DNA from: Variovorax sp. TBS-050B | GTDB lineage: Bacteria; Pseudomonadota; Gammaproteobacteria; Burkholderiales; Burkholderiaceae_C | Direction of reading: 5' to 3' | Length of the DNA stretch: 64,000 bases | Assembly (NCBI RefSeq): GCF_029893635.1 | Contig: NZ_JARXYR010000002.1 | Span: forward strand, 3,509,001 to 3,573,000 | In this document: one piece after another, positions 26,466 through 35,413 of the stretch | Layout of the letters: every line of letters begins with the position of its first letter | Numbering within the stretch: the stretch's first letter is position 1 | Position numbers and translations under genes: made by a program | Notes under the pieces: model-generated | Database searches by the model: none | Told to the model about the DNA's origin: nothing | Seen by the model: the letters and a program-made list of their open reading frames with translations, nothing else

Positions 26466-27912
26466 GCGCGGCGGCGGTGCGCTCGGGCGCGGCCGCGTAG
26501 GGCATGAACCGGCTCAGGTTCTCGTCCACCTCCAGCGGGCGGCCGACGAAGGGAAAGGCGCGCTGCGGGCAGGCTTCGCGCTCGCAGACCTTGCAGCCCG
26601 CGCCGATGGGCGTCGGCACCTCGGGGTCGCGCAGGTCCAGCCCCTTCGAGTAGACCAGCCGCGTCGCGTGGCTGATGTCGCAGCCCAGGCCGATCGAGAA
26701 GGTCTTGTTCGGCGAGCCGTAGCCGCGAAAGCCGTGCGACACCGTGCGCGCGATCCAGAGGTAGGCGCGGCCGTCGGGCATGCGCGCGAGCTGCGTGAGC
26801 ACGCGGCCCGGCTGCCCGAAGGCTTCGTACACGTTCCACAGCGGGCAGGTGCCGCCGGTCTTCGAGAAATGGAAGTGCGTGGCCGACTGGCGCTTCGAGA
26901 TGTTGCCCGCGCGGTCGACGCGCACGAGGAAGAAGGGCACGCCGCGCGCCTGCGGCCGCTGCAGCGAGCTGAGCCGGTGGCAGATGGTCTCGAAGCCCAC
27001 GCCGAAGCGCCGCGCGAGCTGGTCGATGTCGTAGCGCAGCTGCTCGGCGGCCGCCAGGAAGAGGCCGTAGGGCAGCAGCAGCGCGGCCGCGAAGTAGTTC
27101 GCCAGGCCGATGCGCGCGAGCGAGCGCGCGGTGTCGCTCGACAGCGGCGCGGCGGCGACCAGGCGGTCGATGGTGCCGCCCGCTTCGAGGAAGGCGAGCT
27201 GCGTGGCGAGCTGGAACGCATGCTGGCCCGGTTCCAGGTAGCGCGAGAGCCGCAGCACGCGCGTGGCCGGGTCGTAGCGGCGCTGGGCGCCGCCCGCATC
27301 GTCGTCGTCGGCCGGCACCACGCGCACGCCGTGCGCATCGAGCAGCCGCTGCGCCAGGCGGTCGCCGGGGCTGCCTTCGCGCAGCTTCCATTGCGCGCTG
27401 AAGGCTTCGGCCGCGTCGTCGAGCGGCGCGATGTGGTTCTGGTGCGCGAAGAAGAAGTCGCGCACTTCCTCGAACGGCATCGGCCGCGCCTGCGGCAGCC
27501 GCGCGAGATCGCCGCGTCCGTCGCCGAGCTGGGCCGCGAGCGCTTCGAGCCGCTCCGTCGCATCGCGGTGCCGCTGGTGCAGCGCCACGAGCGCGCGCCC
27601 CACGGCGGGCATCTGCGTTGCCACTTCGCGCAGTTCGGCCAGCGCCACGGGTTCGCCGCCGGGGTTGTCCGCCAGCGCCTCGCGCAGCCCCGCGAGCAGC
27701 CGCGCCTCCTCGTCCTCGGAGAAGGCCTGGATGTCCACGCCGAGCGTGGCATGCAGCCGCAGCAGCACCGGCACCGTGAGCGGCCGCTGGTTCTGCTCGA
27801 TCTGGTTCAGGTAGCTCGGCGACAGCCCGAGCTGCTGCGCCAGCGCGGCCTGGCTCATGCCGCGTTCCTCGCGCAGGCTGCGCAGCCGCACGCCCATGAA
27901 GGTCTTCTTCAT
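26407..27912 (-). CDS. XRE-family short-chain acyl regulator (ScfR/PccR/RamB-like)
   Basis: 501-residue regulator. N-terminal XRE helix-turn-helix (RLRSLREERGMSQAALAQQL, LSPSYLNQIEQNQRPLTVPV), central ImmA/IrrE-like region, and a C-terminal domain with HFHFSKTGGTCPLWNVYEAF and a cysteine cluster GCKVCEREACPQRAFPF. Where IrrE proteins carry HExxH this one reads QLATQLAFLE, so no protease activity is expected. Start ATG 27912 (MKKTFMGVRLRSLREERG) follows GAAAGGACC; a frame extension to 27987 is rejected. Divergent from thioesterase-prpC-prpD, so it probably senses propionyl-CoA or methylcitrate and binds the TTCGCAA boxes between them. Confidence 0.88.
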   Translation of the reverse strand: MKKTFMGVRLRSLREERGMSQAALAQQLGLSPSYLNQIEQNQRPLTVPVLLRLHATLGVDIQAFSEDEEARLLAGLREALADNPGGEPVALAELREVATQMPAVGRALVALHQRHRDATERLEALAAQLGDGRGDLARLPQARPMPFEEVRDFFFAHQNHIAPLDDAAEAFSAQWKLREGSPGDRLAQRLLDAHGVRVVPADDDDAGGAQRRYDPATRVLRLSRYLEPGQHAFQLATQLAFLEAGGTIDRLVAAAPLSSDTARSLARIGLANYFAAALLLPYGLFLAAAEQLRYDIDQLARRFGVGFETICHRLSSLQRPQARGVPFFLVRVDRAGNISKRQSATHFHFSKTGGTCPLWNVYEAFGQPGRVLTQLARMPDGRAYLWIARTVSHGFRGYGSPNKTFSIGLGCDISHATRLVYSKGLDLRDPEVPTPIGAGCKVCEREACPQRAFPFVGRPLEVDENLSRFMPYAAAPERTAAALRNAARRAPASVSPPRRSP

Positions 27913-27937
27913 CGCCGGTCCTTTCGCGCCCTGGGGA

Positions 27938-28029
27938 TTCGCAAGATTCGCAAGATCAAGGCCGGCTCCTTCGCAATCATTCGCCAATTCAGTTCTTCAT
28001 TATGGGCACGATGTTGCGTAGATTGCGAA
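27938..28029. promoter_or_regulatory. Cluster of TTCGCAA boxes between regulator and thioesterase-prpC-prpD
   Basis: Perfect tandem repeat of TTCGCAAGA at 27938-27946 and 27947-27955; TTCGCAA at 27970-27976 and TTCGCCAA at 27980-27987; then, in opposite orientation, TTGCG at 28014-28018 and TTGCGAA at 28023-28029. Related PccR/RamB regulators are known to bind TTTGCAAA-like half sites, so these are the likely operators of the divergent genes. Confidence 0.65.
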
Positions 28030-28031
28030 GC

Positions 28032-28445
28032 ATGCAAGACACGCGCGGCACGGTCCGCCTGATCGAGGTGGTGTTCCCGGAACACACCAACCACTACGGC
28101 ACGCTGTTCGGCGGCCAGGCGCTGCAGCTGCTGTCGAAGGCGGCCTTCCTCGGCGGGCGCGATTTCGTGCGCGGCGACGTGGTGATGGCGCGCTGCGGCG
28201 AAGTGCTGTTCCATGCGCCGGTGCGGCTCGGCAGCACGCTGGTGCTCGACACGCAGGTCTCGCGCATCGGCCGCAGCTCGCTCACGGTGCGCGTGGCCGG
28301 CAGCGTGCAGGACGTCGCCACGCACACGCTCGCGCGCGTGCTCGACGCCGAATTCGAGATGGTGGCGGTGGACGCCGCCGGACGGCCGGTGCGCCTCGAC
28401 GGCGTGCCGCGCCATGGCAACGCAACAACCGAGGAGACCGCATGA
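28032..28445 (+). CDS. Hotdog-fold acyl-CoA thioesterase
   Basis: 137-residue YciA/acyl-CoA hydrolase-type hotdog protein. N-terminal [20 protein letters not shown] carries the N-x-x-G-x-x-x-G-G motif and the catalytic acidic residue region, followed by [20 protein letters not shown] and a helix-ending [20 protein letters not shown] 28032 is preferred over 28002 because it begins at the family N-terminus and leaves the inverted TTGCGAA boxes untranslated. Its stop overlaps the prpC start (ATGA), so the two are coupled; it may relieve toxic propionyl-CoA or recycle CoA. Confidence 0.88.
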   Translation: MQDTRGTVRLIEVVFPEHTNHYGTLFGGQALQLLSKAAFLGGRDFVRGDVVMARCGEVLFHAPVRLGSTLVLDTQVSRIGRSSLTVRVAGSVQDVATHTLARVLDAEFEMVAVDAAGRPVRLDGVPRHGNATTEETA

Positions 28446-29599
28446 CGGAGACGACCCAGGCCCCGGGCTTCAGGCCCAAGAAATCCGTCGCGCTCTCGGG
28501 CGTGGCGGCGGGCAACACCGCGCTGTGCACCGTGGGGCGCACCGGCAACGACCTGCACTACCGCGGCTACGACATCCTCGACATCGCCGACGTCTGCGAG
28601 TTCGAGGAGATCGCGCACCTGCTGGTGCACGGCAAGCTGCCGAGCGCGTCCGAACTGCGCGCCTACAAGGGCCGGCTCCGGTCGCTGCGCGGCCTGCCGG
28701 CGAGCGTGAAGGAAGCGCTCGAGCGCCTGCCCGCGGGCGCGCATCCGATGGACGTGATGCGCACCGGCGTCTCCGCGCTCGGCTGCGTGCTGCCCGAGAA
28801 GGACGACCATTCGCTGCCCGGTGCGCGCGACATCGCCGACCGGCTGCTGGCCTCGCTCGGCTCGATGCTGCTCTACTGGTACCACTGGTCCACGCAGGGG
28901 CGCCGCATCGAGGTCGAGACCGACGACGACTCGATCGGCGCGCACTTCCTGCACCTGCTGCACGGCCGGGCGCCCTCGGCGAGCTGGGCGCGCGCGATGC
29001 ACACCTCGCTGAACCTCTATGCGGAGCACGAGTTCAATGCCTCGACCTTCACCGCGCGCGTGGTGGCGGGCACCGGCTCTGACGTGTACTCGGCGATCAC
29101 CGGCGCCATCGGCGCGCTGCGCGGCCCCAAGCACGGCGGCGCCAACGAGGTGGCCTTCGAAATCCAGAAGCGCTACGACGCGCCCGACCAGGCCGAGGCC
29201 GACATCCGCCGCCGCGTGGCCGCGGGCGAGGTGGTGATCGGCTTCGGCCACCCGGTCTACACCGTCTCGGACCCGCGCAACGCGGTCATCAAGCGCGTCG
29301 CGCGGCAGCTCTCCGAGGAAGCCGGCTCCATGCGCATGTACGACATCGCCGAGCGGCTCGAGCGCGTGATGTGGGACGCGAAGAGGATGTTCCCCAACCT
29401 CGACTGGTTCAGCGCCGTGAGCTACCACATGCTCGGCGTGCCGACGGCGATGTTCACGCCGCTCTTCGTGATCGCGCGCACCAGCGGCTGGGCCGCGCAC
29501 ATCATCGAGCAGCGGCAGGACAACAAGATCATCCGCCCCAGCGCCAACTACACCGGGCCCGAGGACCTGGTCTTCGTGCCGCTGGCCGACCGCCTCTGA
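28442..29599 (+). CDS. prpC: 2-methylcitrate synthase
   Basis: 385-residue citrate-synthase-fold enzyme condensing propionyl-CoA and oxaloacetate. The N-terminus [20 protein letters not shown] is the PrpC version rather than that of citrate synthase, with [20 protein letters not shown], the histidine motif [11 protein letters not shown] and the active-site [18 protein letters not shown]. The short length (385 against ~430) also points to PrpC. With prpD it disposes of propionyl-CoA made by the valine operon. prpB is not in the window. Confidence 0.95.
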   Translation: MTETTQAPGFRPKKSVALSGVAAGNTALCTVGRTGNDLHYRGYDILDIADVCEFEEIAHLLVHGKLPSASELRAYKGRLRSLRGLPASVKEALERLPAGAHPMDVMRTGVSALGCVLPEKDDHSLPGARDIADRLLASLGSMLLYWYHWSTQGRRIEVETDDDSIGAHFLHLLHGRAPSASWARAMHTSLNLYAEHEFNASTFTARVVAGTGSDVYSAITGAIGALRGPKHGGANEVAFEIQKRYDAPDQAEADIRRRVAAGEVVIGFGHPVYTVSDPRNAVIKRVARQLSEEAGSMRMYDIAERLERVMWDAKRMFPNLDWFSAVSYHMLGVPTAMFTPLFVIARTSGWAAHIIEQRQDNKIIRPSANYTGPEDLVFVPLADRL

Positions 29600-29644
29600 C
29601 CGACCCCTTTCCTCCAGCCACCGCATCGAAAAGAAGAACCGACC

Positions 29645-31099
29645 ATGTCCGCTGCCATCCAGAACGTCCGCCCCGAACCCGACCAGGTCCTCGTCGACAT
29701 CGTCGACTACGTGCTCGGCCACGAACGCATCGCGAGCCCGCTCGCCTTCGAGACCGCCCGCCACTGCCTGATCGACACGCTGGGCTGCGGCCTGGAGGCG
29801 CTCGAGTACCCGGCCTGCACCAAGCTGCTCGGGCCGGTGGTTCCGGGCACGGTGGTGCCGCACGGCGCGAAGGTGCCCGGCACGCCGTACCAGCTCGATC
29901 CGGTGCAGGCGGCCTTCAACATCGGCACGATGATCCGCTGGCTCGATTTCAACGACACCTGGCTCGCGGCCGAGTGGGGCCATCCGAGCGACAACCTGGG
30001 CGGCATCCTCGCCGTGGCCGACTGGCTGAGCCGCAACGCGGTGGCGGACGGGCGCCCGCCGCTCGTGATGCGCGACGTGCTCACCGCGATGATCCAGGCG
30101 CACGAGATCCAGGGCTGCCTCGCGCTCGAGAACTCGTTCAACAAGGTCGGGCTCGACCACGTGGTGCTGGTGAAGGTGGCGTCCACCGCGGTGGTGGCGC
30201 GGCTGCTCGGGCTCTCGCGCGACGAGATCGTCAATGCGGTGTCGCTGGCCTGGGTCGACGGCCAGAGCCTGCGCACCTACCGCCATGCGCCCAACACCGG
30301 CAGCCGCAAGAGCTGGGCCGCGGGCGACGCCACCAGCCGCGCGGTGCGCCTGGCGCTGATCGCGAAGACCGGCGAGATGGGCTACCCGGGCGTGCTCACC
30401 GCCAGGACCTGGGGCTTCTACGACGTGCTGTTCAAGGGAGAGCCTTTCCGCTTCCAGCGCCCGTACGGCAGCTACGTGATGGAGAACGTGCTGTTCAAGA
30501 TCAGCTTCCCGGCCGAGTTCCACAGCCAGACCGCGGTCGAGGCCGCGATGGCGCTGCATGCGCAGCTGCGGGCGGCGGGCAGGGCGGTCGAGGACATCGC
30601 GCGCGTGACCATCCGCACGCACGAGGCCTGCATCCGCATCATCGACAAGAAGGGCCCGCTCGCGAACCCGGCCGACCGCGACCACTGCATCCAGTACATG
30701 GTGGCGGTGCCGCTGATCTTTGGCCGGCTGACGGCGGCCGACTACGAGGACGAGCTGGCGCGCGACCCGCGCATCGATGCGCTGCGCGAGCGCATCGTCT
30801 GCGTTGAGGAGCCGCGCTACACCGCCGACTACCACGACCCCGACAAGCGCAGCATCGCCAACGCGCTCACCGTCGAGTTCAAGGACGGCAGCCGGCTCGC
30901 GGAAGTGGCGGTCGAGTACCCGATCGGCCACAGGCGGCGACGGGCCGAGGGCATTCCGCTGCTCGAAGCCAAGTTCCGCACCAACCTCGCGCGCCGCTTC
31001 GCGCCCAAGCAGCAGCAGGTGATCCTCGACGTGTCGCTCGATCCCGCGCGGCTCGACGCGATGCCGGTGCATGCGTACGTCGATCTCTACGCCGCCTGA
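29645..31099 (+). CDS. prpD: 2-methylcitrate dehydratase (PrpD)
   Basis: 484-residue MmgE/PrpD-family enzyme, iron-independent, dehydrating 2-methylcitrate to 2-methylaconitate. Recognisable blocks: [60 protein letters not shown], and the [20 protein letters not shown] stretch. Starts 45 bp after prpC after AAGAAGAACCGACC. The presence of prpD rather than acnD/prpF implies the direct route to cis-2-methylaconitate. Confidence 0.95.
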   Translation: MSAAIQNVRPEPDQVLVDIVDYVLGHERIASPLAFETARHCLIDTLGCGLEALEYPACTKLLGPVVPGTVVPHGAKVPGTPYQLDPVQAAFNIGTMIRWLDFNDTWLAAEWGHPSDNLGGILAVADWLSRNAVADGRPPLVMRDVLTAMIQAHEIQGCLALENSFNKVGLDHVVLVKVASTAVVARLLGLSRDEIVNAVSLAWVDGQSLRTYRHAPNTGSRKSWAAGDATSRAVRLALIAKTGEMGYPGVLTARTWGFYDVLFKGEPFRFQRPYGSYVMENVLFKISFPAEFHSQTAVEAAMALHAQLRAAGRAVEDIARVTIRTHEACIRIIDKKGPLANPADRDHCIQYMVAVPLIFGRLTAADYEDELARDPRIDALRERIVCVEEPRYTADYHDPDKRSIANALTVEFKDGSRLAEVAVEYPIGHRRRRAEGIPLLEAKFRTNLARRFAPKQQQVILDVSLDPARLDAMPVHAYVDLYAA

Positions 31100-31262
31100 C
31101 CCCGGCGCAGCCGGGAATTGGCTGGCATGCGACATGCATGGCGGGATTGCGCGATACTCGCCGCCCGCCGGCGCAATGCCGTGCGCGCAAGGGGTCAAAA
31201 GCCCGGCGAGATGTTCACTTTCGACTGCTCGCCAGAAAGTTCCTCGTTATTGTTTCAGTTTC

Positions 31263-31299
31263 ATGAACACTGCAGTTCATTTTGGCTAGGGTTTTCCCT
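31263..31299. promoter_or_regulatory. Two palindromes upstream of the small secreted protein gene
   Basis: ATGAAC (31263-31268) and GTTCAT (31275-31280) form one dyad around ACTGCA; AGGG (31288-31291) and CCCT (31296-31299) another around TTTT. The surrounding 31215-31320 segment is markedly AT-richer than the genome and must hold the promoter of the gene at 31355. Binding proteins unknown. Confidence 0.45.
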
Positions 31300-31354
31300 T
31301 GAATCGTGGTGCAAACTTCAGGTCATCCAAAGCCCGATCAAGAAGGAACCTGAA

Positions 31355-31696
31355 ATGAAGACCTCGAACATCCTCGCCGCCGCCGCTCTTTCCCTGCTCG
31401 CCGCCGCTGGCGCCCATGCGGAAACCTACGAGGGCGTGCAGCCCCTGACCGCCGGCTACAGCCGCGCCGACGTGGCGCCCCAGGCCGTGGCCGCAGCCCG
31501 TGCCGGTGATGCCTACGGCGAAGCCGCCTCGGCCGCCGTCGCACCGGTGCTCGCCAGCTCGACCGACCGCGCCACCGTGCGCAACGAAGCCGTGGCCGCT
31601 GCCCACGCACCCGGCCAGAACCTCCGCCGCGAAGCCTTCGCCGGCAGCGTGATCCCCGAGCAGGCACGCAGCTTCACGCGCCAGGCCGGCCTGTAA
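31355..31696 (+). CDS. Small alanine-rich exported protein, 113 residues
   Basis: Function not recognised. A clear signal peptide (MKTSNILAAAALSLLAAAGA, HA, cleavage before ETYEGVQPL about residue 23) leads into an Ala/Arg-rich sequence with two similar units, VAPQAVAAARAGDAYGEAAS and ATVRNEAVAAAHAPGQNLRR. No cysteines. ATG 31355 follows AAGAAGGAACCTGAA. It is monocistronic: own AT-rich promoter region, and a very strong terminator downstream at 31759. Such proteins occur in several copies in Comamonadaceae, with undefined role. Confidence 0.82.
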   Translation: MKTSNILAAAALSLLAAAGAHAETYEGVQPLTAGYSRADVAPQAVAAARAGDAYGEAASAAVAPVLASSTDRATVRNEAVAAAHAPGQNLRREAFAGSVIPEQARSFTRQAGL

Positions 31697-31758
31697 TCCG
31701 CAGGCAGCCGGTTGGAACGCCGGCGGCCTTCGCGGCCGGCGTGTCATACCCTCCATGA

Positions 31759-31804
31759 AGCCAGAGCCGGACGGTGCGAAAGCGCCGCCCGGCTCTGGCT
31801 TTTT
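31759..31804 (+). terminator. Strong intrinsic terminator
   Basis: Perfect 12-bp stem AGCCAGAGCCGG (31759-31770) and CCGGCTCTGGCT (31789-31800), within which a second stem CGGTGC/GCGCCG closes on a GAAA tetraloop, followed by TTTTT. It ends the gene at 31355-31696 and insulates the DUF3348 operon. Confidence 0.92.
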
Positions 31805-31906
31805 GGCGCGTCCGCGCGGCGTTACCGGTGGTTTCCTCGCGCAGGCGCGATGCCGGGCTTCCGGGGAGGGGCCGGTGTAGACTGCCGGGTTTTTCGTTCA
31901 GGCGGT

Positions 31907-32638
31907 ATGGCGCAAGTTTCACAGCGCACAGGTTTCAGCCACTCGGCGCTCGTTCGCTTGCTCCAGGGCCTCGCCGGCACCGAGCTTCGCGCGCCCCGGC
32001 AGGCCTCCGCGGACCAGTTGAGCCAATGGTTCGGCTGGACCGACGCCATCTCGCTGTCGGCAGCGCTCGACGGCAATGCCGCCGCGCCCGCCGGCGGGCG
32101 GCTGCGACCGGCCGAGGCCGAAGCGCGCGAATGCCTGCGGGTGCGCAGCGCGCTCGCCAAAGCCATCGCCGAGGACGGCGCCTGGCAGGGCGGCAAGGAA
32201 GCCCCGGCCGCGGTGGCGGATTTCGCGCCCTACCGCCGGCGCTACCTCGCCCAGCAACAGGCGCTCGATGCCGCGGTGGGTTCGCTGCGCGGCCGGCTGC
32301 GCGCGGTGCTCGCGGGCCGGTCGCCCGCGATGGCGCGGCTCGCGGCGGTGGACGTGGTGATGGAGCAGGTGCTCGCGGCGCGCGAACGCAGCTTCCTCGC
32401 GTCCGTGCCCGGCATGCTCGAAAAGCATTTCGGCCGTCTGCGGACGGCCGGGGCGGAGGCGCCCGGCGACGCCGGGGAGGGCGGGGAGGCTGGGGAAGGC
32501 GGCCAGTCCGGCGCCTGGCTCGAGGTCTTCCACGGGGATATCCGGAACGTGCTGCTCGCCGAACTGGACTTTCGATTTCAACCGGTCGAGGGGCTGCTCG
32601 AAGCCCTTCGCATGAGGCCACCAGGGTGCCATGAATAG
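31907..32638 (+). CDS. DUF3348 family protein, first gene of a MotAB-like operon
   Basis: 243 residues, cytoplasmic (no signal or membrane segment). The N-terminal RTGFSHSALVRLLQGLAGTE and the C-terminal FHGDIRNVLLAELDFRFQPV, EGLLEALRM blocks are those I associate with DUF3348; between them are helical segments (PYRRRYLAQQQALDAAVGSL) and a Gly/Glu-rich linker near residue 185-205. Function unknown. ATG 31907 is chosen because the 65 upstream in-frame codons run through the terminator region. It overlaps the DUF802 gene by 8 bp, indicating coupled translation with the membrane channel subunit. Confidence 0.8.
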   Translation: MAQVSQRTGFSHSALVRLLQGLAGTELRAPRQASADQLSQWFGWTDAISLSAALDGNAAAPAGGRLRPAEAEARECLRVRSALAKAIAEDGAWQGGKEAPAAVADFAPYRRRYLAQQQALDAAVGSLRGRLRAVLAGRSPAMARLAAVDVVMEQVLAARERSFLASVPGMLEKHFGRLRTAGAEAPGDAGEGGEAGEGGQSGAWLEVFHGDIRNVLLAELDFRFQPVEGLLEALRMRPPGCHE

Positions 32639-34727
32639 ATTTCTTCACTACGCTGTTTTCGCCGCCGGCCTGGCCGTGGTGGGCTGGGTCGGCGCCGGAT
32701 ACGCCGGTTCGCACCCGCTCGCCTTCGCCGTCACCGTGCTCGTGGGCGCGTTCTACGTCGTCGGCGCGTTCGAACTGCACCGCTTCCGGCAGGCGACCGC
32801 CACGCTCTCGCGCGCAGTGGACGACCTCGCCGCCGCGCCCGCCGACCTCGCAGGCTGGCTCGGCGGCCTGCATCCGTCGCTGCGCAACGCGGTGCGCCTG
32901 CGCATCGAAGGAGAGCGCGTCGGCCTGCCGGCGCCGGTCCTCGCACCGTACCTGGCGGGCCTGCTGGTGCTCCTCGGCATGCTGGGCACCTTCATGGGGA
33001 TGGTGGTCACGCTCAACGGCACCGGCCTGGCGCTCGACAGCGCGGCCGACCTGGCATCGATCCGCGCCTCGCTGTCCGCGCCGGTGAAGGGCCTGGGGCT
33101 GGCGTTCGGCACCTCGGTGGCGGGCGTGGCGGCTTCCGCGGCGCTGGGCCTGGCCTCGGCGCTGTGCCGGCGCGAGCGGCTGCAGGCCGGGCAGATGCTC
33201 GACAGCCGCATCGCCACCACGCTGCGCAGCTACTCGCGTGCGCACCAGCGCGAGGCCTCGTTCCAGCTGCTCGAGCAGCAGGCGCGGCTGATGCCGCAGC
33301 TGGTCGAACAGATGCAGGCCCTGATGACCGCGCTGGAGCGGCAGGGGCAGGCGCTCGGCGAACGCCTCGTCGCGGGGCAGTCGCAGTTCCACAGCCAGGC
33401 CGAAGCGGCGTATGCCGGGCTGGCCTCCTCGGTCGACGCATCCCTCAAGCACAGCCTGACCGAAAGCGCGCGCATCGCGGGCGCCACGATCCAGCCGGTG
33501 GTGGAGGCCACCATGGCCGGCATCGCGCGCGAGACCGCCGCCCTGCACGACACCGTCGCGCGCACCGTGCAGCAGCAGCTCGACGGCCTGTCGAGCCGCT
33601 TCGAAGCCGCGACCGCGGGCGTGGCCGAGACCTGGAAGGGCGCCCTGGCCGAGCACCGCGGCAGCTCGCAGGCGCTGGCCTCGGACCTGCGCAGCACGCA
33701 CGAACGCTTTGCCGACACCTTCGCGCAGCGCTCGGCCGCGCTGGTGGAGCAGGTCTCGGCGCGCCTCGGCCAGGCCTCGGAAGAAGTGTCCGGCACCTGG
33801 CACCGCGCGCTCGCCGAGCAGCAGCGCGCGAGCGAGCAGCTGTCGGCCGAAGCGAAGCAGTCGCTGGCCGCCGCCGCCGCCCATGCCGAGGCCCAGGCCG
33901 CGGCGCTGCTGCGCAGCGTGGGCGAGGCGCAGGCCGATCTGCAGGCGCGCATCGCATCGCGCGACGAGGAGCGGCTCGCGGCCTGGACGGCGGCGCTGTC
34001 CGCCACCGCCGCATCGCTCGAACAGCAGTGGCAGCAGGCCGGCGCGCAGGCCGAGCTGCGCCAGCAGCAGCTCTTCGAAACCCTCGCCGAAAGCGCGCGC
34101 GGCATGTCGGCGCAGGCCGAGGACCATGCGAAGACCACCGTGGCCGAGATCGCCAAGCTGCTGCAGGCCGCCGCCGAGGCGCCGCGCGTCGCGGCCGAGG
34201 TGGTGGCGGAACTGCGCCAGAAGCTCTCCGACAGCATGGCGCGCGACAACGCCATGCTCGAGGAGCGCAGCCGCCTGATGGAAACCCTGGGCACGCTGCT
34301 CGATGCGGTCAACCATGCCTCCACCGAGCAGCGCTCCGCGGTCGACGCGCTGGTCGGCGCCTCGGCCGACGTGCTCGAGCGCGTCGGCAGCCGCTTCACC
34401 GAGAAGGTCGAGGCCCAGACCGGCCGCATGGCCGAGGTGGCGGCGCAGATCACCGGCAGCGCGGTCGAGGTCGCGAGCCTGGGCGAGGCCTTCGGCCATG
34501 CGGTGCAGCTGTTCAGCGAATCGAACGACAAGCTGGTGGCGCACCTGCAGCGCGTCGAAGGCGCGCTCGGCAAGTCGATCGCGCGCAGCGACGAGCAGCT
34601 GGCCTACTACGTGGCGCAGGCGCGCGAAGTCATCGACCTGAGCATCATGTCGCAGAAGCAGATCGTCGAAGACCTGCAGCAGATCGCCGGCCGGCAGGCG
34701 GCGGTGGCGGTGGCCGGCGAGGCATGA
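32631..34727 (+). CDS. DUF802 protein: MotA/TolQ/ExbB-like channel subunit with long helical tail
   Basis: 698-residue inner-membrane protein. Four hydrophobic segments: about 6-26, 29-48, 103-128 and 153-178. Segment 3 carries LLGMLGTFMGMVVTLNG (114-130), the G-x-L-G-T-x-x-G signature of TolQ/ExbB/MotA; segment 4 carries GLAFGTSVAGVAASAALGLA with Thr161 in the place of the conserved pore threonine. Residues ~185-698 form one continuous Ala/Gln/Glu-rich helical region, probably a coiled coil several hundred residues long. The start overlaps DUF3348 and the stop overlaps the MotB-like gene by 4 bp. Layout matches Zorya ZorA (channel plus long cytoplasmic tail), but sequence kinship is inference. 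Confidence 0.82.
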   Translation: MNRFLHYAVFAAGLAVVGWVGAGYAGSHPLAFAVTVLVGAFYVVGAFELHRFRQATATLSRAVDDLAAAPADLAGWLGGLHPSLRNAVRLRIEGERVGLPAPVLAPYLAGLLVLLGMLGTFMGMVVTLNGTGLALDSAADLASIRASLSAPVKGLGLAFGTSVAGVAASAALGLASALCRRERLQAGQMLDSRIATTLRSYSRAHQREASFQLLEQQARLMPQLVEQMQALMTALERQGQALGERLVAGQSQFHSQAEAAYAGLASSVDASLKHSLTESARIAGATIQPVVEATMAGIARETAALHDTVARTVQQQLDGLSSRFEAATAGVAETWKGALAEHRGSSQALASDLRSTHERFADTFAQRSAALVEQVSARLGQASEEVSGTWHRALAEQQRASEQLSAEAKQSLAAAAAHAEAQAAALLRSVGEAQADLQARIASRDEERLAAWTAALSATAASLEQQWQQAGAQAELRQQQLFETLAESARGMSAQAEDHAKTTVAEIAKLLQAAAEAPRVAAEVVAELRQKLSDSMARDNAMLEERSRLMETLGTLLDAVNHASTEQRSAVDALVGASADVLERVGSRFTEKVEAQTGRMAEVAAQITGSAVEVASLGEAFGHAVQLFSESNDKLVAHLQRVEGALGKSIARSDEQLAYYVAQAREVIDLSIMSQKQIVEDLQQIAGRQAAVAVAGEA

Positions 34728-35413
34728 CGATGCGCGACGAGATCGACATCGACGCGGGCGCGGATTCGGGCGTGCCGGTCTGGGCGGTCTTCGGCGACCT
34801 GATGTCGGGGCTGGTCGGCGCCTTCGTGCTGATCCTGGTCGGCGCGCTCGGCATGCAGCTCGACCTGGCCGCGAAGCTGCAGGCCGAGGTGCAGCAGCGC
34901 CAGGCCGAGACCCAGCGCCGCGAGGCGCTCGAGAAAGCACTGGCCGGTCCGCTGGCCGCGGGCCGCGTCACGCTCCACAACGGCCGCATCGGCATCAGCG
35001 GCAGCGTGCTGTTCGCCTTCAATTCCGCCGAGCTGCAGCCCGAGGGCCGGCAGGTGCTCCGCAGCCTGGCCGGGCCGGTGGCCGCCTACCTGCGCGGGCG
35101 CGACGAGGTGCTGATGGTCAGCGGCTTCACGGACGACCGCCAGATGCGGCCCTCGCGCGACGGCAACCGGCCGTTCGCCGACAACTGGGAGCTCTCGGCC
35201 CAGCGGGCGCTGACCGTGACGCGCGCGTTGATCGAGGAGGGCGTGCCGTCGGGCTCGGTGTTCGCCGCGGCCTTCGGCGCCGAGCAGCCGGTGGCGTCCA
35301 ACGCCGATGCCGAGGGCCGGGCCCGCAACCGCCGCGTGGAGATGGCGCCCACGCCGCGCCAGTCCAACAACCCGGCCGCCGTTCCCGATGCCGGCACCCG
35401 GCCCCGTGGATAA
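34724..35413 (+). CDS. OmpA/MotB-like peptidoglycan-binding stator partner
   Basis: 229 residues: a short cytoplasmic N-terminus, one membrane helix (VWAVFGDLMSGLVGAFVLIL, then VGALGM; about residues 19-44) with Asp25 in the MotB-type position F-x-D-L-M, a coiled linker (AKLQAEVQQRQAETQRREAL), and a C-terminal OmpA-like domain (SVLFAFNSAELQPEGRQVL to NWELSAQRALTVTRALIEEG and ARNRRVEM) for peptidoglycan binding. This is the expected partner of the upstream MotA-like subunit in a proton- or sodium-driven complex. ATG 34724 overlaps the DUF802 stop; ATG 34730 is an alternative. Confidence 0.88.
   Translation: MTMRDEIDIDAGADSGVPVWAVFGDLMSGLVGAFVLILVGALGMQLDLAAKLQAEVQQRQAETQRREALEKALAGPLAAGRVTLHNGRIGISGSVLFAFNSAELQPEGRQVLRSLAGPVAAYLRGRDEVLMVSGFTDDRQMRPSRDGNRPFADNWELSAQRALTVTRALIEEGVPSGSVFAAAFGAEQPVASNADAEGRARNRRVEMAPTPRQSNNPAAVPDAGTRPRG

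Noticed and set aside
28094..31198. 1034-codon antisense open frame over prpC and prpD
   Set aside because: Same antisense artefact; both prp genes are recognised with catalytic motifs.
31935..34940. 1001-codon antisense open frame over the DUF802 gene
   Set aside because: Composition is that of a shadow frame; the plus-strand genes overlap in operon fashion with clear membrane motifs.
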